Positions 37,929-48,864 of a DNA stretch of 61,204 nt are shown piece after piece (positions within the stretch are counted from its first letter, which is position 1; every line of letters begins with the position of its first letter). The stretch comes from Bondarzewia mesenterica (taxonomy: Eukaryota; Basidiomycota; Agaricomycetes; Russulales; Bondarzewiaceae). The stretch covers positions 1 to 61,204 of the forward strand of contig SGPL01000154.1 of the NCBI GenBank assembly GCA_004802705.1, in the 5' to 3' direction. Both the position numbers and the translations under genes were made by a program. Under the pieces are notes generated by a model. That model saw only the letters and a list, made by a program, of their open reading frames with translations, was not told the DNA's origin and did no database searches.

Positions 37929-38980
37929 TTCTTTTGGATATCGAATTTGACGGATGTTCGGAGGCCATCGCAGATATGGTTCAGCAGAGGTCATAAAAAA
38001 AGAAGATCGCTGGTATATGTACATAGCAAAAGAGTGGAAGGCCGTCGGGATGTGGCTTTCACTAGTGCTAACTAGTTATGTCGGGCGGGATCTAGTGGTT
38101 GAAGCTAGTGGGATTTGACTCTCCTTCGTAAGCTCCGAACTGTTCTATCCAGCGGACTGTAGCCAGAACGCGAGAATATCTCTCAAGATCAACGAAAAGT
38201 TGCAGACATATGTGACCTGAATACATATGACACAGAAGTGTATCTTCTGCATTGATCAGCATCAAGGAGACTACAGTCAACACCGACGAAATGCGTCGAT
38301 CAGCACCGCCTTCCCAGTTTCTCAACAGCTCATTTAAGACTCCGCGTGCTTCCAGAGCCGGTATCTAGGCTGTATGAACAGTAAGTCAATGCCTTTGGCT
38401 CCTCAATCTTCTTTACACGTTACTCCTGCCACCTTCTTAACACGCCTTCATTCTGCACCTCCTTTCCTATAAAACGTCTGAATGCGCACCTTTTTCACAG
38501 TGGCTCGGGCGCCCCACTGACAAGCTCAGCCAGTGCGTTTGGGTTATCCTTCTCTCTACTACGTCTTTCAGCATCGTAAAGGACGCGGATAGCTGCGACT
38601 CTATTCTGTAGCAGCAACTCCTCATGTATGTGACCGCCGGGCCCCCGCTCAACTTACAGGGACCAGGTATGGTAACGGCAACAAACTGTATTTGCTAGTA
38701 CTCACGCGCTGATGCCCAGCTGCACTGGAAGAACTTCACGGAGGCTAATTCCCGGCATCCTCAGGTAGCGATCAAGTCCGCCAAATCCACCGCCATCTGT
38801 CTGTCTTACTGCGTGCACCCAAAAAAGCAAGTACCTCTCCATACGACCGCTGTTCATCGAGATTCTCTGTAGGAGGTAGGCACACCGTGCGCGGATGGGA
38901 GCACTAGCATGCCGATCGAGATGATGATGATGATGAGGCTCGTGGCGTACCGAAAAAAGGTGTGCAAGGCAGATAATTTC
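37929..38980. other. Intergenic, no gene recognised
   Basis: About 1 kb downstream of the CHAT gene. A minus frame at 38092-38325 and a minus stretch near 38700-38800 (reading GGGFGGLDRYLRMPG) look mildly protein-like, but I cannot connect them to a family. A GAT microsatellite lies near 38920-38936. Confidence 0.35.
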
Positions 38981-39420
38981 TTACCGAAAGACATCCCGCA
39001 CGAGGTGCTTTAGAGATCCATTTTCGGGACATACCTTCCAGTCGAGCTTTGAACTCGACATATTGGTTTCAAACAAGCACACTTCATCCATCTCCATCGA
39101 CGCGTGGTTAGCGTGGTGTCGGTGGTGTGAAATACGCCAGCTGAAGTACGGCGCCCACAACGCGGTGTGCGTAATGCGCTCAATGTCCTGCAGAGTGAAA
39201 CCCATTATCACTAGCATAACAAGACGTCGCGTAAGTAGATATCTCATGACTGCTTCTGCAAAAATTTTCTTACTTGGACTGCCCAAAGGGGTAACCGTGA
39301 CTGCCCATCCCTCAATCCTTGGTTGTGGGACGCGGCACCAGACCCGAACGAGGGCCAAAACGGTCGGTGTCGTCAGAGTTATTGCCTATCGGCTTTGCAT
39401 CAGAACAAAGCGTGTTCCAT
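38981..39420 (-). pseudogene. Delta-12 fatty-acid desaturase fragment (N-terminal/middle part)
   Basis: The strand encodes ALWAPYFSWRISHHRHHANH followed by ASMEMDE, the second histidine box region (HxxHH) of fungal delta-12/oleate desaturases. It is preceded by an intron with acceptor CTCTGCAG near 39195 and donor GTAAGAA near 39270. Upstream sequence aligns with the place where the first box (HECGH) should be but reads VTVTPLGSPSK, so the box is gone. Downstream I cannot find the C-terminal half. It is a relic rather than a working membrane desaturase. A complementary C-terminal piece lies upstream on the same strand at 41743-42680. Confidence 0.6.
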
Positions 39421-40191
39421 CAGACTATCCGCACCCATTCGTTCATGCATGAGAACGCCGCGGGCTGACGGATAATAGTGATGAAGTCATGATAACCAGA
39501 AATCCGCAAAGGCCCCGAGAGAAGCGAAGGCGGTCAAGGGGTGTTACTTCTCACATCTGTGTCATGATGGATTGCCCAGACGGTCAGCGAGCTTCACCGA
39601 AAAGTGGGCCCCATGGAGCAGAACTACATAGGGCGTTTGCTGGGGCTGACCGTTTTGCACACTGCTCGAAAGTACTTACTGCAGTTGCCAACCTGCTGGA
39701 TCCGGTGTATAAACAGGAAACGGAGCTCGGAATTTTGTGCACCATTCTCCGGTCTAAGCGCTATTTTGACAAGGTCTTCTCCGCTATCAAGCGCTCCTAT
39801 CGACATTTAGACAGAATAAAAATATCCGTGCGCTGCCTCTTCAGTTGAACATTCAAGATGGGTATCATATGATGTACATACCAGAATGGTCCGCCACGAC
39901 AACTCAAAATGAACGTATACTATGTGTATGCTTGGGCCTCGTGTCGGCCCTGAGGAATGAAATCGATGTTCTTGACTGCTCCAAATTCCCAAAAAGGCGC
40001 AGATCTGATGATACCAGGTCATGTTTAGAGTTCATTTGAGAATCGGAGACCTACAACTCACGTCAGTCTAACGAGGCGGAGAGGAACGTGAACTCGGAAA
40101 GCATATGGTGCATATCAAAATCTCAATCCAGAAGCGACGCCGCTCTCTCTCGCGCAAACAATCATTTCCTTGCATTCAACCTAGTTACCCG
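39421..40191. other. Intergenic, no gene recognised
   Basis: About 0.8 kb between the desaturase relic and the 3' end of the hydrolase gene. Short frames only, none supported. Confidence 0.4.
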
Positions 40192-41277
40192 TCACTGCTG
40201 GGCCCGCCAAACCCGCTCAACGAACCTGACCAGCGCACGTCCCGTCTCTTCCGGGAACTGCGCGAACACAGCGTGGCACCCATCTCGCACAGCCTCGACC
40301 TCCACATTCCTCGCGCCCGCTTTCATCTCATCCGCCAACACCGTCCCGTCCAGCAACGCATCCCGCGCGCCATAATACACAAAGACGTTCACCGCACCCG
40401 CCTCCAGCGCCGCCAGGTATGCCCTCGCGTCCCTCACGCGCCCGAGTGCCGCCCTGCGCGCGGCGTACGGCTGCAGCGCCTGCATTCCCGCGAGGAAACA
40501 GTCGTCATAGAACCCTGGGGGGGGCGTCAGGCAAGAAGCACGCTGCGCGCATCTCTTGCAGCGCGCGGGCGGACGTGGCGAGGTGGGCGTCGAGGCCGAG
40601 GATCGTGGCCATCAAGGGCATGCCGCTTTTCTTGGTGATGGACGTGCTATTGATGTAGAAGACGCCGGAGATCGGGAGGGGCGCGATGTACGTCGCGAGG
40701 TCGATCACGATTGTACCTATATATGTAGCATGAATATCAAGTCACAAGCAAGGAAAGGGTGGAGGGTTTGCGGGTAAAGCAAAATGTTGCCGACGCACCT
40801 CCAAAACTCCTGCAATTCGGAGGCATCTCGCGCATCAGCTTGACACCGCGTCAACCATGGATACTCAGACGTCTTGCACACACCATCCAGCCAACACCGG
40901 CTTCTTCAGCCCGAACCCCTCGACGACAGCCATAAAATCGTCAGCATATAGCTTGGACGCGTGCGCCTCTGGCGTCTCGGGTTTGCCACTTCGCCCATGA
41001 CCGCGCAAGTCGTATCGCACCTATCAGTGAGCGTCCGCCCGTCTGTCACCGGATACGAAGCGCACGAGAATGAAGGGAGAGCACGCACGATGTACAACTT
41101 GTCCAGTACCGCGCGACAGAGTGCGTCAAACACGGTGCCGGAGAACGTCAGACCATGGATGAGCACGACGTGCGGGCATCGCGGGTCGCCTGTCGCCTCG
41201 GCATATATCTCACATCCGTCTGAAGATCGCAGCAGTTTCGAGTCTGAGCCGGGAATGGGTCCAGGAAACAATGGCAT
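40192..41277 (-). CDS. Alpha/beta-hydrolase with microexon-encoded nucleophile elbow
   Basis: Starts MPLFPGPIPGSDSKLLRSSD at 41277. VVLIHGLTFSG (oxyanion-loop HG) and RYDLRGHGRSGKPE follow. Then comes the nucleophile elbow GWSFGG assembled from three exons: ..LAGW, an 11-nt exon (40799-40809), and TIVIDLATY. The acid is probably the Asp in YYGARDALLDG and the His is in DGCHAVF near the C-terminus; the protein ends VWRAQQ. The complete triad argues for a working hydrolase of unknown substrate. The frame breaks at a G8 run (40517-40524): seven bases would join FLPDAPP to GFYDDCFLAGM. That is likely a homopolymer error. The start was chosen as the first ATG ahead of the conserved strand. Confidence 0.75.
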
Positions 41278-41742
41278 GGTAGAATAATTATTGCTGGTGC
41301 TAATGAGTTGGGCTACAGAGGACAGGGAGTGAAACCAAGCTACATATCAATCGATACGGCGTCGTCAGCGCATGAAGCCAGTATGAAGCCTCCGTTGGAC
41401 GCAACCGGCAAGTTCAAACTCCGCTACTACTCCGCTCACACGGCTTGCTCGATCTGTAACGGCTCAAGTCCAAAGTCCGACCGTGAGCTGGTCAGCCCGG
41501 AAAAATCACCCTCTTGTTCTGAAATTATGAATGATCATTGTCGATGCGGTCCATCTGATGGAACAGGGAGTCTGCAAGTGGCTCAGAGTTCCGGGCGCTC
41601 AGCGCTCGTGGACTGGAGCAGACCTGCTGGCATTGCCTCGGGCCTCATCCCATGGTTCATGATATCAACCCTCAAATTCTCAAACCTTACAAGCGATTGT
41701 CGAAGAGATCCATGATGCTTTCTGCAATACACTAGTCACATC
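41278..41742. other. Intergenic, no gene recognised
   Basis: Short stretch between the hydrolase start and the desaturase C-terminal piece. A plus frame at 41308-41715 has no family features and I do not call it. Confidence 0.4.
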
Positions 41743-42680
41743 TCAAAGCCTCTCAAAGCTTCTCCCAACTTCCGACTGAACACCACAACGCTGGGATACT
41801 CCTCGACTATTTCTGTAGAACACTGCATCCCTTGTGCAAAATCTGTTGGAAATGATTATAATTGCAACACACGGGAAGGACCCACACACCCTCTGCGTCC
41901 ATATACCGACAAAAGACAAATTTATTCCACAGCGCCCTAAACACCGGCGTCTCACAGTGATTGTAGTCGGTGCCCAAGAGCACCTTGACGTGTTCGGTGG
42001 CTGCGGGTAGATGATCTGATGAAGAAGCGGTATTATGATGAGCAACCAACACCAAACCTATGCGCATGCACGCGTTTTCAATTCATGGACATGCAGAATG
42101 GGATCTTCGGGAAAAAGTGGTGTACGAGATGACAGTGCGCGACCTGTTGGCAATGGATTCATACATCTTCAGTTCTGTGATAATGAGATGGAATGATGAC
42201 CATGACGATGTTCGAGAACGCACGAACGTGGTGCAAGAATACCCTGCCCTGCCACCCCAAGAAATCCCTATCCATCGTCGCGAATGCGCCGCGCATGAAC
42301 GTCCACTTACCCGCACGGTAGTGCGGCAGGCACGGATCGCTGTGCTGAAGAAACACTATCATGGAAATCCAGTGCGACATAAGAATCCGCGGCACGAAAT
42401 ATACCCCAATCAGGATCGCAAATCCCAGGCACGAGCGCACCGTAACGAGAATGCAGACAAGGCCGAGGAGGCCGATATCTGATAGTACTACTGCCCAGTA
42501 ATGCTTGTCTCGGAACAGGACAGACCCCGCTGTAAGCGACGAGCTAGCAATCGATGTGTTCAACAAGACGAGGAAGAGAAAAGACGGACTGACGGTTAAA
42601 ATGGTTTGTCCCACGAGGATGCGCTTGTCCGGATTTGAGGGCGGTCGACGCGCGGACAGACTCACATCGTCAACAATAAC
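41743..42680 (-). pseudogene. Delta-12 fatty-acid desaturase C-terminal half, 5' truncated
   Basis: Reads HPRGTNHFN, an intron, then VLFRDKHYWAVVLSDIGLLG, the LQHSDPCLPHYRAGKWTFMR segment and ATMDRDFLGWQGRVFLHH. After an intron comes VAHCHLVHHFFPKIPFY, with the third histidine box (HLVHH) intact. After a second intron, which must be GC..AG (42016-42094), follow HLPAATEHVKVLLGTDY and TPVFRALWNKFVFCRYMDAEG, then RDAVFYRNSRG and the end at 41743. These are all hallmarks of fungal delta-12 (oleate) desaturases, ER membrane enzymes. No first or second histidine box is found upstream; the 43.05-kb duplicated segment begins about 370 bp away instead. The coding quality is good, so truncation may be recent. 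An unrecognised 5' part cannot be fully excluded. Confidence 0.65.
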
Positions 42681-43047
42681 AAGGGGGTTTCACTGTGGTG
42701 AAGAGGACGTGTCGTCACGGTGGGTAAGGCCTGTTCTAATGGCACGCCAGTGTGAGTCCACTCGATAAAGGTTAGAGAAATTTGAGAGCGAGGCAGATGT
42801 CTGAAGATGCGAGTCGCAATCGGAACATGGCGAGGAGAGGACAGTCCGAGCCATGACTTTCATTGGATTAACGGTGACAAAAATAGTATCGCGATGCCAT
42901 ATCCAACGACCCGGAAAGCTGAACCGAAAGTATTCCAGTTTTTGCGAACAGGAGTTCACGCAACGCACCGCAGGAGTCGACAGCTTACGGAGCCAAAGAG
43001 AGATAAAGGAAATACATCGTCTGCCTCCTCGTCTCCTGACACGCTAG

Positions 43048-43520
43048 TGGCTATCAAATTCTGCCAACTGATCGCGTAGGGACATGAGGTCGATGTTCTT
43101 CATCTCAATGAGAACATAGATATCGTACTGGTCCGCAGACAAGTTAGTCCAATGAAAGGGTATATGTTCCGTGACAACTTATTTCGGTAGGACGTTCCCA
43201 GAAGTGACTACGCAAATCCTCCGGTGAATGCATGGAGACAGCCCATCTCGGCCAGATTTTTGGAGAGAACATGATCCGCTCGAAGATCATCATGAAATTA
43301 TCGTGGATGCTCTACCGCACAGACAAGACTAGATAGTTCTACGAAAGTACTCAGCGTTTCTCTGCCTGAGTGACTCGAGAGCTAAATAGACATTGGACCT
43401 CATTGGACCTCATTGGACATTGGATGAGTCAGCACTTATTTTGAAAGTCCGCACCAGTGCGATTGCCAAACGACCCAATTGTTTCCACAAGGTCTCCATC
43501 TTTCAGTACAGCATGTACAG
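43048..43520 (-). pseudogene. Dead duplicate of the 31-kb nucleotidyltransferase gene
   Basis: Matches about 31550-32040 base by base with scattered changes and small deletions. It covers part of exon 2, the AT..AC intron, exon 1 and some 200 bases upstream. In exon 1 the tryptophan of GGFAWSLLG is a TAG stop, and bases are lost around the RPTE end. The first and last parts of the original gene are missing. The intron is retained, so this is a DNA duplication and not a retrocopy. Confidence 0.85.
43391..43420. repeat. 10-bp tandem repeat, three copies
   Basis: CATTGGACCT occurs twice, followed by CATTGGACAT. It lies in the upstream part of the dead duplicate and is absent at the matching place in the 31-kb original. 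Confidence 0.9.
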
Positions 43521-43744
43521 TTTGCTCACAGCTTCCAACAGCTTCCATAGTCATGCTGAATTGAAAAAAAANGTGTATGTGAGTAGACAAAATATGGGGA
43601 AGGGGGGAAAAACAAATACAACGCATGCCCTGAGGTTAGAGTTTGGACGTTCCGTCACACCGCGCACCTTGAATATGGAGAAACAACCTTAATTAGTAGG
43701 TCCGACCCGTCAGTAGACAGCAAACCCCTTTGACCTAAACCATC

Positions 43745-44642
43745 ATGTCTCCTACACAAACGATCGCCATATTTCCTCCATCTTCATACCTATTTCTTCC
43801 AAACTCCGATTCTAAGTATCCTATCAAAGATGTCAACGTGCAGGACGAGAGGTTGGACGAAACACCAGAAGAACTCGTCGACAAAGCGTTGGATCGGTTG
43901 CAAATGGCTGGAGTTCAGCTGATAGAGTGGGGGACGCTTTTGTTCCGGCGGATGGGTGTACCAGTCATCCTTACCGTGAGTCGCACCGCTATTCTTTTTT
44001 CTGTTAAATTATTGACACTGTGAGACGGGTTAGCACTACCACTACCTGGTTCCTGATGACGAGCTCCAGGGAGCGTCTGAGATTCTCTCGGGCATGGGCC
44101 TGCCACTATCTCCACCAGCCCCCATTCTCGTCAAGTCCAGCGGGGACTTCTTCAGCAAGGGCCACCTTCACCGTCTCACCCGGTCGACATCCCTCGGCCT
44201 CGTCCAATACCTTATTCTATTGCCCCTTTCCTTCGCCTCATATACATCCTCCGAGCTTGACCTCCTACCTCGCATCACATCTCTTCCTTCACCCACCTCT
44301 CAAACCATCCTCGTACCCCAACCCACTGCCGTCTATGCCTCCATCCTTCGCGCCATGGCGGCCTACCCGCGGTGGTCTCCCACACGCCAGACGCTCGAGT
44401 CGAATCTATCGGAGCTCATTGGTTACCACTTGTACGACCTCCAGGAGGGGTACGTCGACATTGACGACGAGGAACTGTGTCAGACGCTGGAGGTCGATCG
44501 CCGCGTGAAGGATGCCGTTCAAGTTGTCAAGTCGTGGGGATGGGCCGGCAAGTGGAGGGAGGGCGAAGAATGGATGGGCGACGCTTTCGCCGCCGTAGTC
44601 GAAGGCACAGGGGAGATCGAGGCTTTGCCATGGGCTTCATAG
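43745..44642 (+). CDS. Conserved protein of unknown function
   Basis: Two exons: MSPTQTIAIFPPSSYLFLPN to VPVILT, an intron at 43976-44033 (GTGAGT..GGTTAG, 58 nt), then HYHYLVPDDELQGASEILSG to EIEALPWAS. The protein is about 280 residues, with no signal peptide or membrane segment. The middle is hydrophobic and Ser/Leu-rich (LGLVQYLILLPLSFASY) and the C-terminal third is acidic and helical. The intron keeps frame perfectly, and the protein-like composition is convincing. I do not recognise the family. It is convergent with the SNF2 gene, 225 bp apart. Confidence 0.7.
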
Positions 44643-44867
44643 CTTCTCATCGTCGGTGCGGTTTTGTTTCTCATAATTATTGCACTTTCTTCTTGTAGGA
44701 TAATGTACGATTATTTCCATCCTTTCCTTGTGAATGACACAGTGATTGCTCGCGCTGTCGAGTTCGTGTTGTCAGATTCTTTCCATAGGCGATGCCACCA
44801 TTATATGCGATCCAATAAAAGGTATAATTACGATGAGATGAACTGGCCTTTCAATATGAGCCAAAAA

Positions 44868-47800
44868 TCATGAAACATGGAAAGACAACGCCTTCAGCTT
44901 CTCTTCCGCTATGCGGAACTCCTCCTGCCGCTCTTTCCATTCGGCCGGATACTTGGCGAAATGTCTGCAGCAATCCTCACATCGGATATAAAACGACGAC
45001 GTTTTCTGTGCATGCCCCAGGATCTCGCTGTTGTGGTTCAAGATAAACCGTGAGTCTTGTTAATGTCAAGCCAAAAGACGAAGCAACATACAACTCCGGC
45101 AGGACCTCGCCAATCGCCTCAATGTCACCGCTAGGAAGGCAGTCCTCACAAAATGCGTTCGGGCAAGTACGGCACCTAGTATCAGGAAGATAAGAACAGG
45201 AGGGCGACGCTGTGGAAAGAAACACCGACGAACTTGAAAAGCATGCCACCCGCTTGGCCCGTATTGCGGAAGCACTTCGCGCATGCATGTTGACCACATG
45301 CCATGAACGAAGCTCTACGGATTTCAGCGTCGGTGTATCCGGTACAAGCCGCATGGAAAACTGGATGCATGTCAACGATGCTCGCCTGCCTGACCACATG
45401 AATGTCGAAGACGAACCTCGAGGACAGAAGTGACACAACACAAGTTCTCCGCCGTCTCTACAGTACAGACACCAGTCTTCGTGGGTATCCTCGCTTGACT
45501 TCATCTTCTTCCGTGTCGAAGTAGCCGATGGAGTTACCTGAAGAAATATGTTGAAGTGAGCCAACGTCGTCTCAGACAGTAGACAAAGAATTTACCGTGG
45601 CGGACTCAGTGATTGGTGGCAAGAAGGTCATTCCGTGTATTGTCACTGTTCTATCGATTCGCGCGCGCTTCTCAAGCTCGGACCATTCACGCGCAATTTC
45701 GTGATTGTTGGCTGTGTGATGCACCATTTTGCCCTCAAAAAGGCGGCATCGGACCTGTGCAACTCCACTGAGAAGGCGGCGCTCCTCTTCCATGGCATCT
45801 TGAAGAAGATGGGCGTCCCCTGCGTCTTCGTTGTCGGCACCAAGGGTGCGTTGCAACTTTGCGTTCCGGACCTCCTGGCGAGTTCTTGAAGCGGCCAGGA
45901 TTTCCGAGATGGGGTTTGCGAGTAGTTGATCCAAGCTCATTCCGTCCTCAGAATTAGCCAAAGCGCTGCTCCCGTTTCGGAGAATGTCCATCAATTCCAT
46001 CAAGCCTAGCTTTCCCTCCTGAGCATCGGACGAGGCATTATCCGAGCCCATGATCTTGACAGAAAGGAAAAGCTTCCGCCGGATCCTGTCCAGCATCTGG
46101 TCCTCAACGCTACCACGACAGATAAGCCGATAAACCTGAATACAATTAGACATCGCTCCAACGCGCGACTTGTGAATCATAGATACCTGAACAATTTTGG
46201 TTTGGCCTATCCGGTGTGCGCGTGCAATGGCTTGGAGGTCATTCTAACGCGATGGTTAGCAAGGTGTGAAGGATCGCCTAGAAACGTACGGACCTGAGGA
46301 TTCCAGTCGGAGTCGCACATGATCACATGCGACGCCTTGGTCAAGTTGATGCCTACATTACGGGGGTCAGGATGGGTTGTACTGAGGCATAAAGTTGTCA
46401 ATACCAAGTCCGCCCGCCTTTGTAGAGATCAGAAAGACTTTGTAAGCTAAAAATAAGAGAAGCTCGTGAGTACATGCTTTGACATGTGGAGATGTAAGGA
46501 CATACGAGAGTCGTCCTGCTGGAACTGAGAAACAAAGCAGTCGTGTTACGAACTGTCAATATGAATTTTCCAAATCATTGATGCGAGACTTACAAGCTTG
46601 ATGTACAACGTTCGGCGAGCACGGTTAGTAGATCCATCCAATCGCGCGTAAGCAATACCGCGCAAATTCATGAAGTCTTCGAGCAAATCCAGCATTCTTC
46701 AAAAGAAATCTTGAGTAGAGAAAGTTACGCAATAGAGAAATGATAGTACCCAGTCCATTGCTGCGAAAGTGAAACAAACATTTAGAAACGCAACTGAGGA
46801 TGTGAAAATGTGGCGCACTGTGAAAATAAGGACACGTTCCCCCTTCGGCAGGATATCTGCCAAGAGCTTGTCGATGATGACCAGTTTTGAGGACGCGGCT
46901 ACAAGATGTTCCCCGATAAGATATGGCTCGGGTTCAGCGCCCGCCAAAAGGTATGGGCTAGCGCAGGTAAACTATGAATATCCGTGGCATGCCAGTAGAT
47001 ATTGACGTCTCACTGGTCGCATATTCTGCGTAGTTGTAGGAGAAGAAAAGTCAATCTATTCCACTCTAAGCAAGAAGTCAGCGCGGCTAATCAACTACAA
47101 TGGACACCCACTTACGCTTGGTCTCCGGTGCGTCGACTTCTTTCTGGATCTGATTCTCAATTTCTGTACACCATTGAGCCCGTCCATTAGACACGTCACC
47201 AAATTGAGATTTGAAGATATCCCCCAGATCCGGTGCGCTCAACTTCGTGAGCATCCGCAAGGTCCAGAATCTTTGCATTTCAGTAAATGGGATGAAGACT
47301 GTGGTTTCTTGGCGAGGAGGCACGCTGATGTCCACATTGGCCTTCGTCCGGCGGATCATAATGTGCTTGAGGAGTTGCCTAGAGGCATCGACAAATTCCA
47401 GGCTGTAGGAACCTTGTGAGAGATCGAAGGAGTCGAAAAAAACGTTGCCGAGTCGTCTGGGTGAAGACATCAGAGTGCAACCAATGCAGAAGACCCCAAA
47501 GCTCAGAGAGATTGTTTTGAACAGGAGTCCCTGTGAGAACTGGTGCAGCGTGAGCACATTGATGAGAAGTTGAGCGAATATGAAGACAAACTGAGTCGAT
47601 AGAGACTACCAATTCCTTGCACGTGCTGCGAGATCATGGCGTCCGCGTTCTTGATTTTGTGCCCCTCATCCAGAACACAGTATGTCCAACGACCTATAAT
47701 TCCAAATCTCAGTTTCAATTCTCTGTTCATGAACAGGTAGACAAAGACATACGGCTTTTAAACCAAGTGTGTTCCCTCTCATACGCGTCGTAGGTTGTCA

Positions 47801-48553
47801 CAATGATATCAAAGTTGCCGGCTAACGATTTCTTGAGCCTGTCGCGTTCTGATTTTTCGCCTTGAAAGCGAACGACGCGGAAAGAGGGAAGCCATCGCGC
47901 AGCCTCCGACATCCATGCGGAAAGGACAGAGAGTGGGCAGATGACGAGATGGGGATCAAGGGGACCGTCCTCCCGCTCCTTAATCCACGCAAAAGTAACC
48001 GCGTCTAACCAGATATAAGCCTCATCTCTTCGCGGCAAGAGTAATACAAAATAACACATATCTGACGGGTCTTTCCCTGGCTCATTCTTGCGAGCATATC
48101 AGAGCCACTATCCTTCGAAACCTGACGTGTACGATTTACTCATCTCCTAGTAAAATGCGGTTCATTCCTGGATCACGCTGTAATCAGTAGCATAAAGGCT
48201 CTGCGGAAAGAGTGTCGCATACCGTGTTGGTACATGTCAACCAAGAAGGAAAGCCCGTCGAGCTTCAACCTATTTTAGTAAAAGCATTGTCCGTGATCGG
48301 GTGTCTTGACCTGATAATTCGACACTGGGACGCGCGTCGTGTGGAATTGCAATGCGGAAAGCATTCTCAGAGTTGGTGAGGGGGGCAAACTCAGACGAGG
48401 GGGGCGCCTGCCGGAGCTCGAGGACGTATTCGGCGAGGATGTTGGAGTGGATTGTGCCGCGTCGGCCTGTGCGGGCTTCCTAGCAGCCGACAGCAATGGT
48501 GAGGGATGTTGCCAGAAGGGGTTTGCCGTCAGGATCAAGTTTTGTGCGGACAA
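44868..48553 (-). CDS. SNF2-family chromatin-remodelling ATPase with PHD-type zinc fingers
   Basis: ATP-dependent remodeller. In order: RLKLDGLSFLVDMYQHG (about 48260), motif I spliced as GDEMSQGKTRQ, LVICPLSVLSAWMSEA (motif Ia), VLDEGHKIKNADAM (motif II, DEGH), LTGTPVQNNLSELWGLLHWL (motif III), KLVIIDKLLADILPKGERVL, ISTKAGGLGINLTKASHVI (V) and ARAHRIGQTKIVQVYRL (VI). After a helical linker come cysteine-rich segments, WCLYCRDGGELVLCHFC, CRTCPNAFCEDCL and YIRCEDCCRHFAKYPAEW, consistent with a split PHD finger/zinc ribbon. It ends ALSFHVS. Motif I is MSQGKT where nearly all SNF2 proteins have MGLGKT. The 5' end is unsure: the exon from 48553 begins after an acceptor-like TTTCCTCCTCAG and has no ATG, so a first exon lies further upstream. 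Confidence 0.82.
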
Positions 48554-48864
48554 CTGAGGAGGAAAGACGTCAGCAGAGGGTAGGAAAGAACGAGGGAGAG
48601 GACGGGCTGCCTCGGACGGTGAGGGGAAACCTCCGGATCTCCAAAACCTGAGCTTGATCGCGACCGGCGCGAACGGGATTGTACAGTGCTCGAGACTTTG
48701 GAAACGAAAACGCGCACGGGAACTTCATGGTCGTCGTTGACATGGACATGGACATGGACACCACTCGGCCATCCAGAAGAGGCGCAAAGCGTGGGTGATA
48801 AGCCTGAAACCAACTCGGAGGACGACGGCACAGAAGAGAAAAGCATCCCTGGGTGAAGATTCGG

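Noticed and set aside
38690..38830. Minus stretch reading GGGFGGLDRYLRMPG and LREVLPVQLG
   Set aside because: Tested as the C-terminal continuation of the desaturase fragment; it does not match any desaturase segment and I could not place it in a family.
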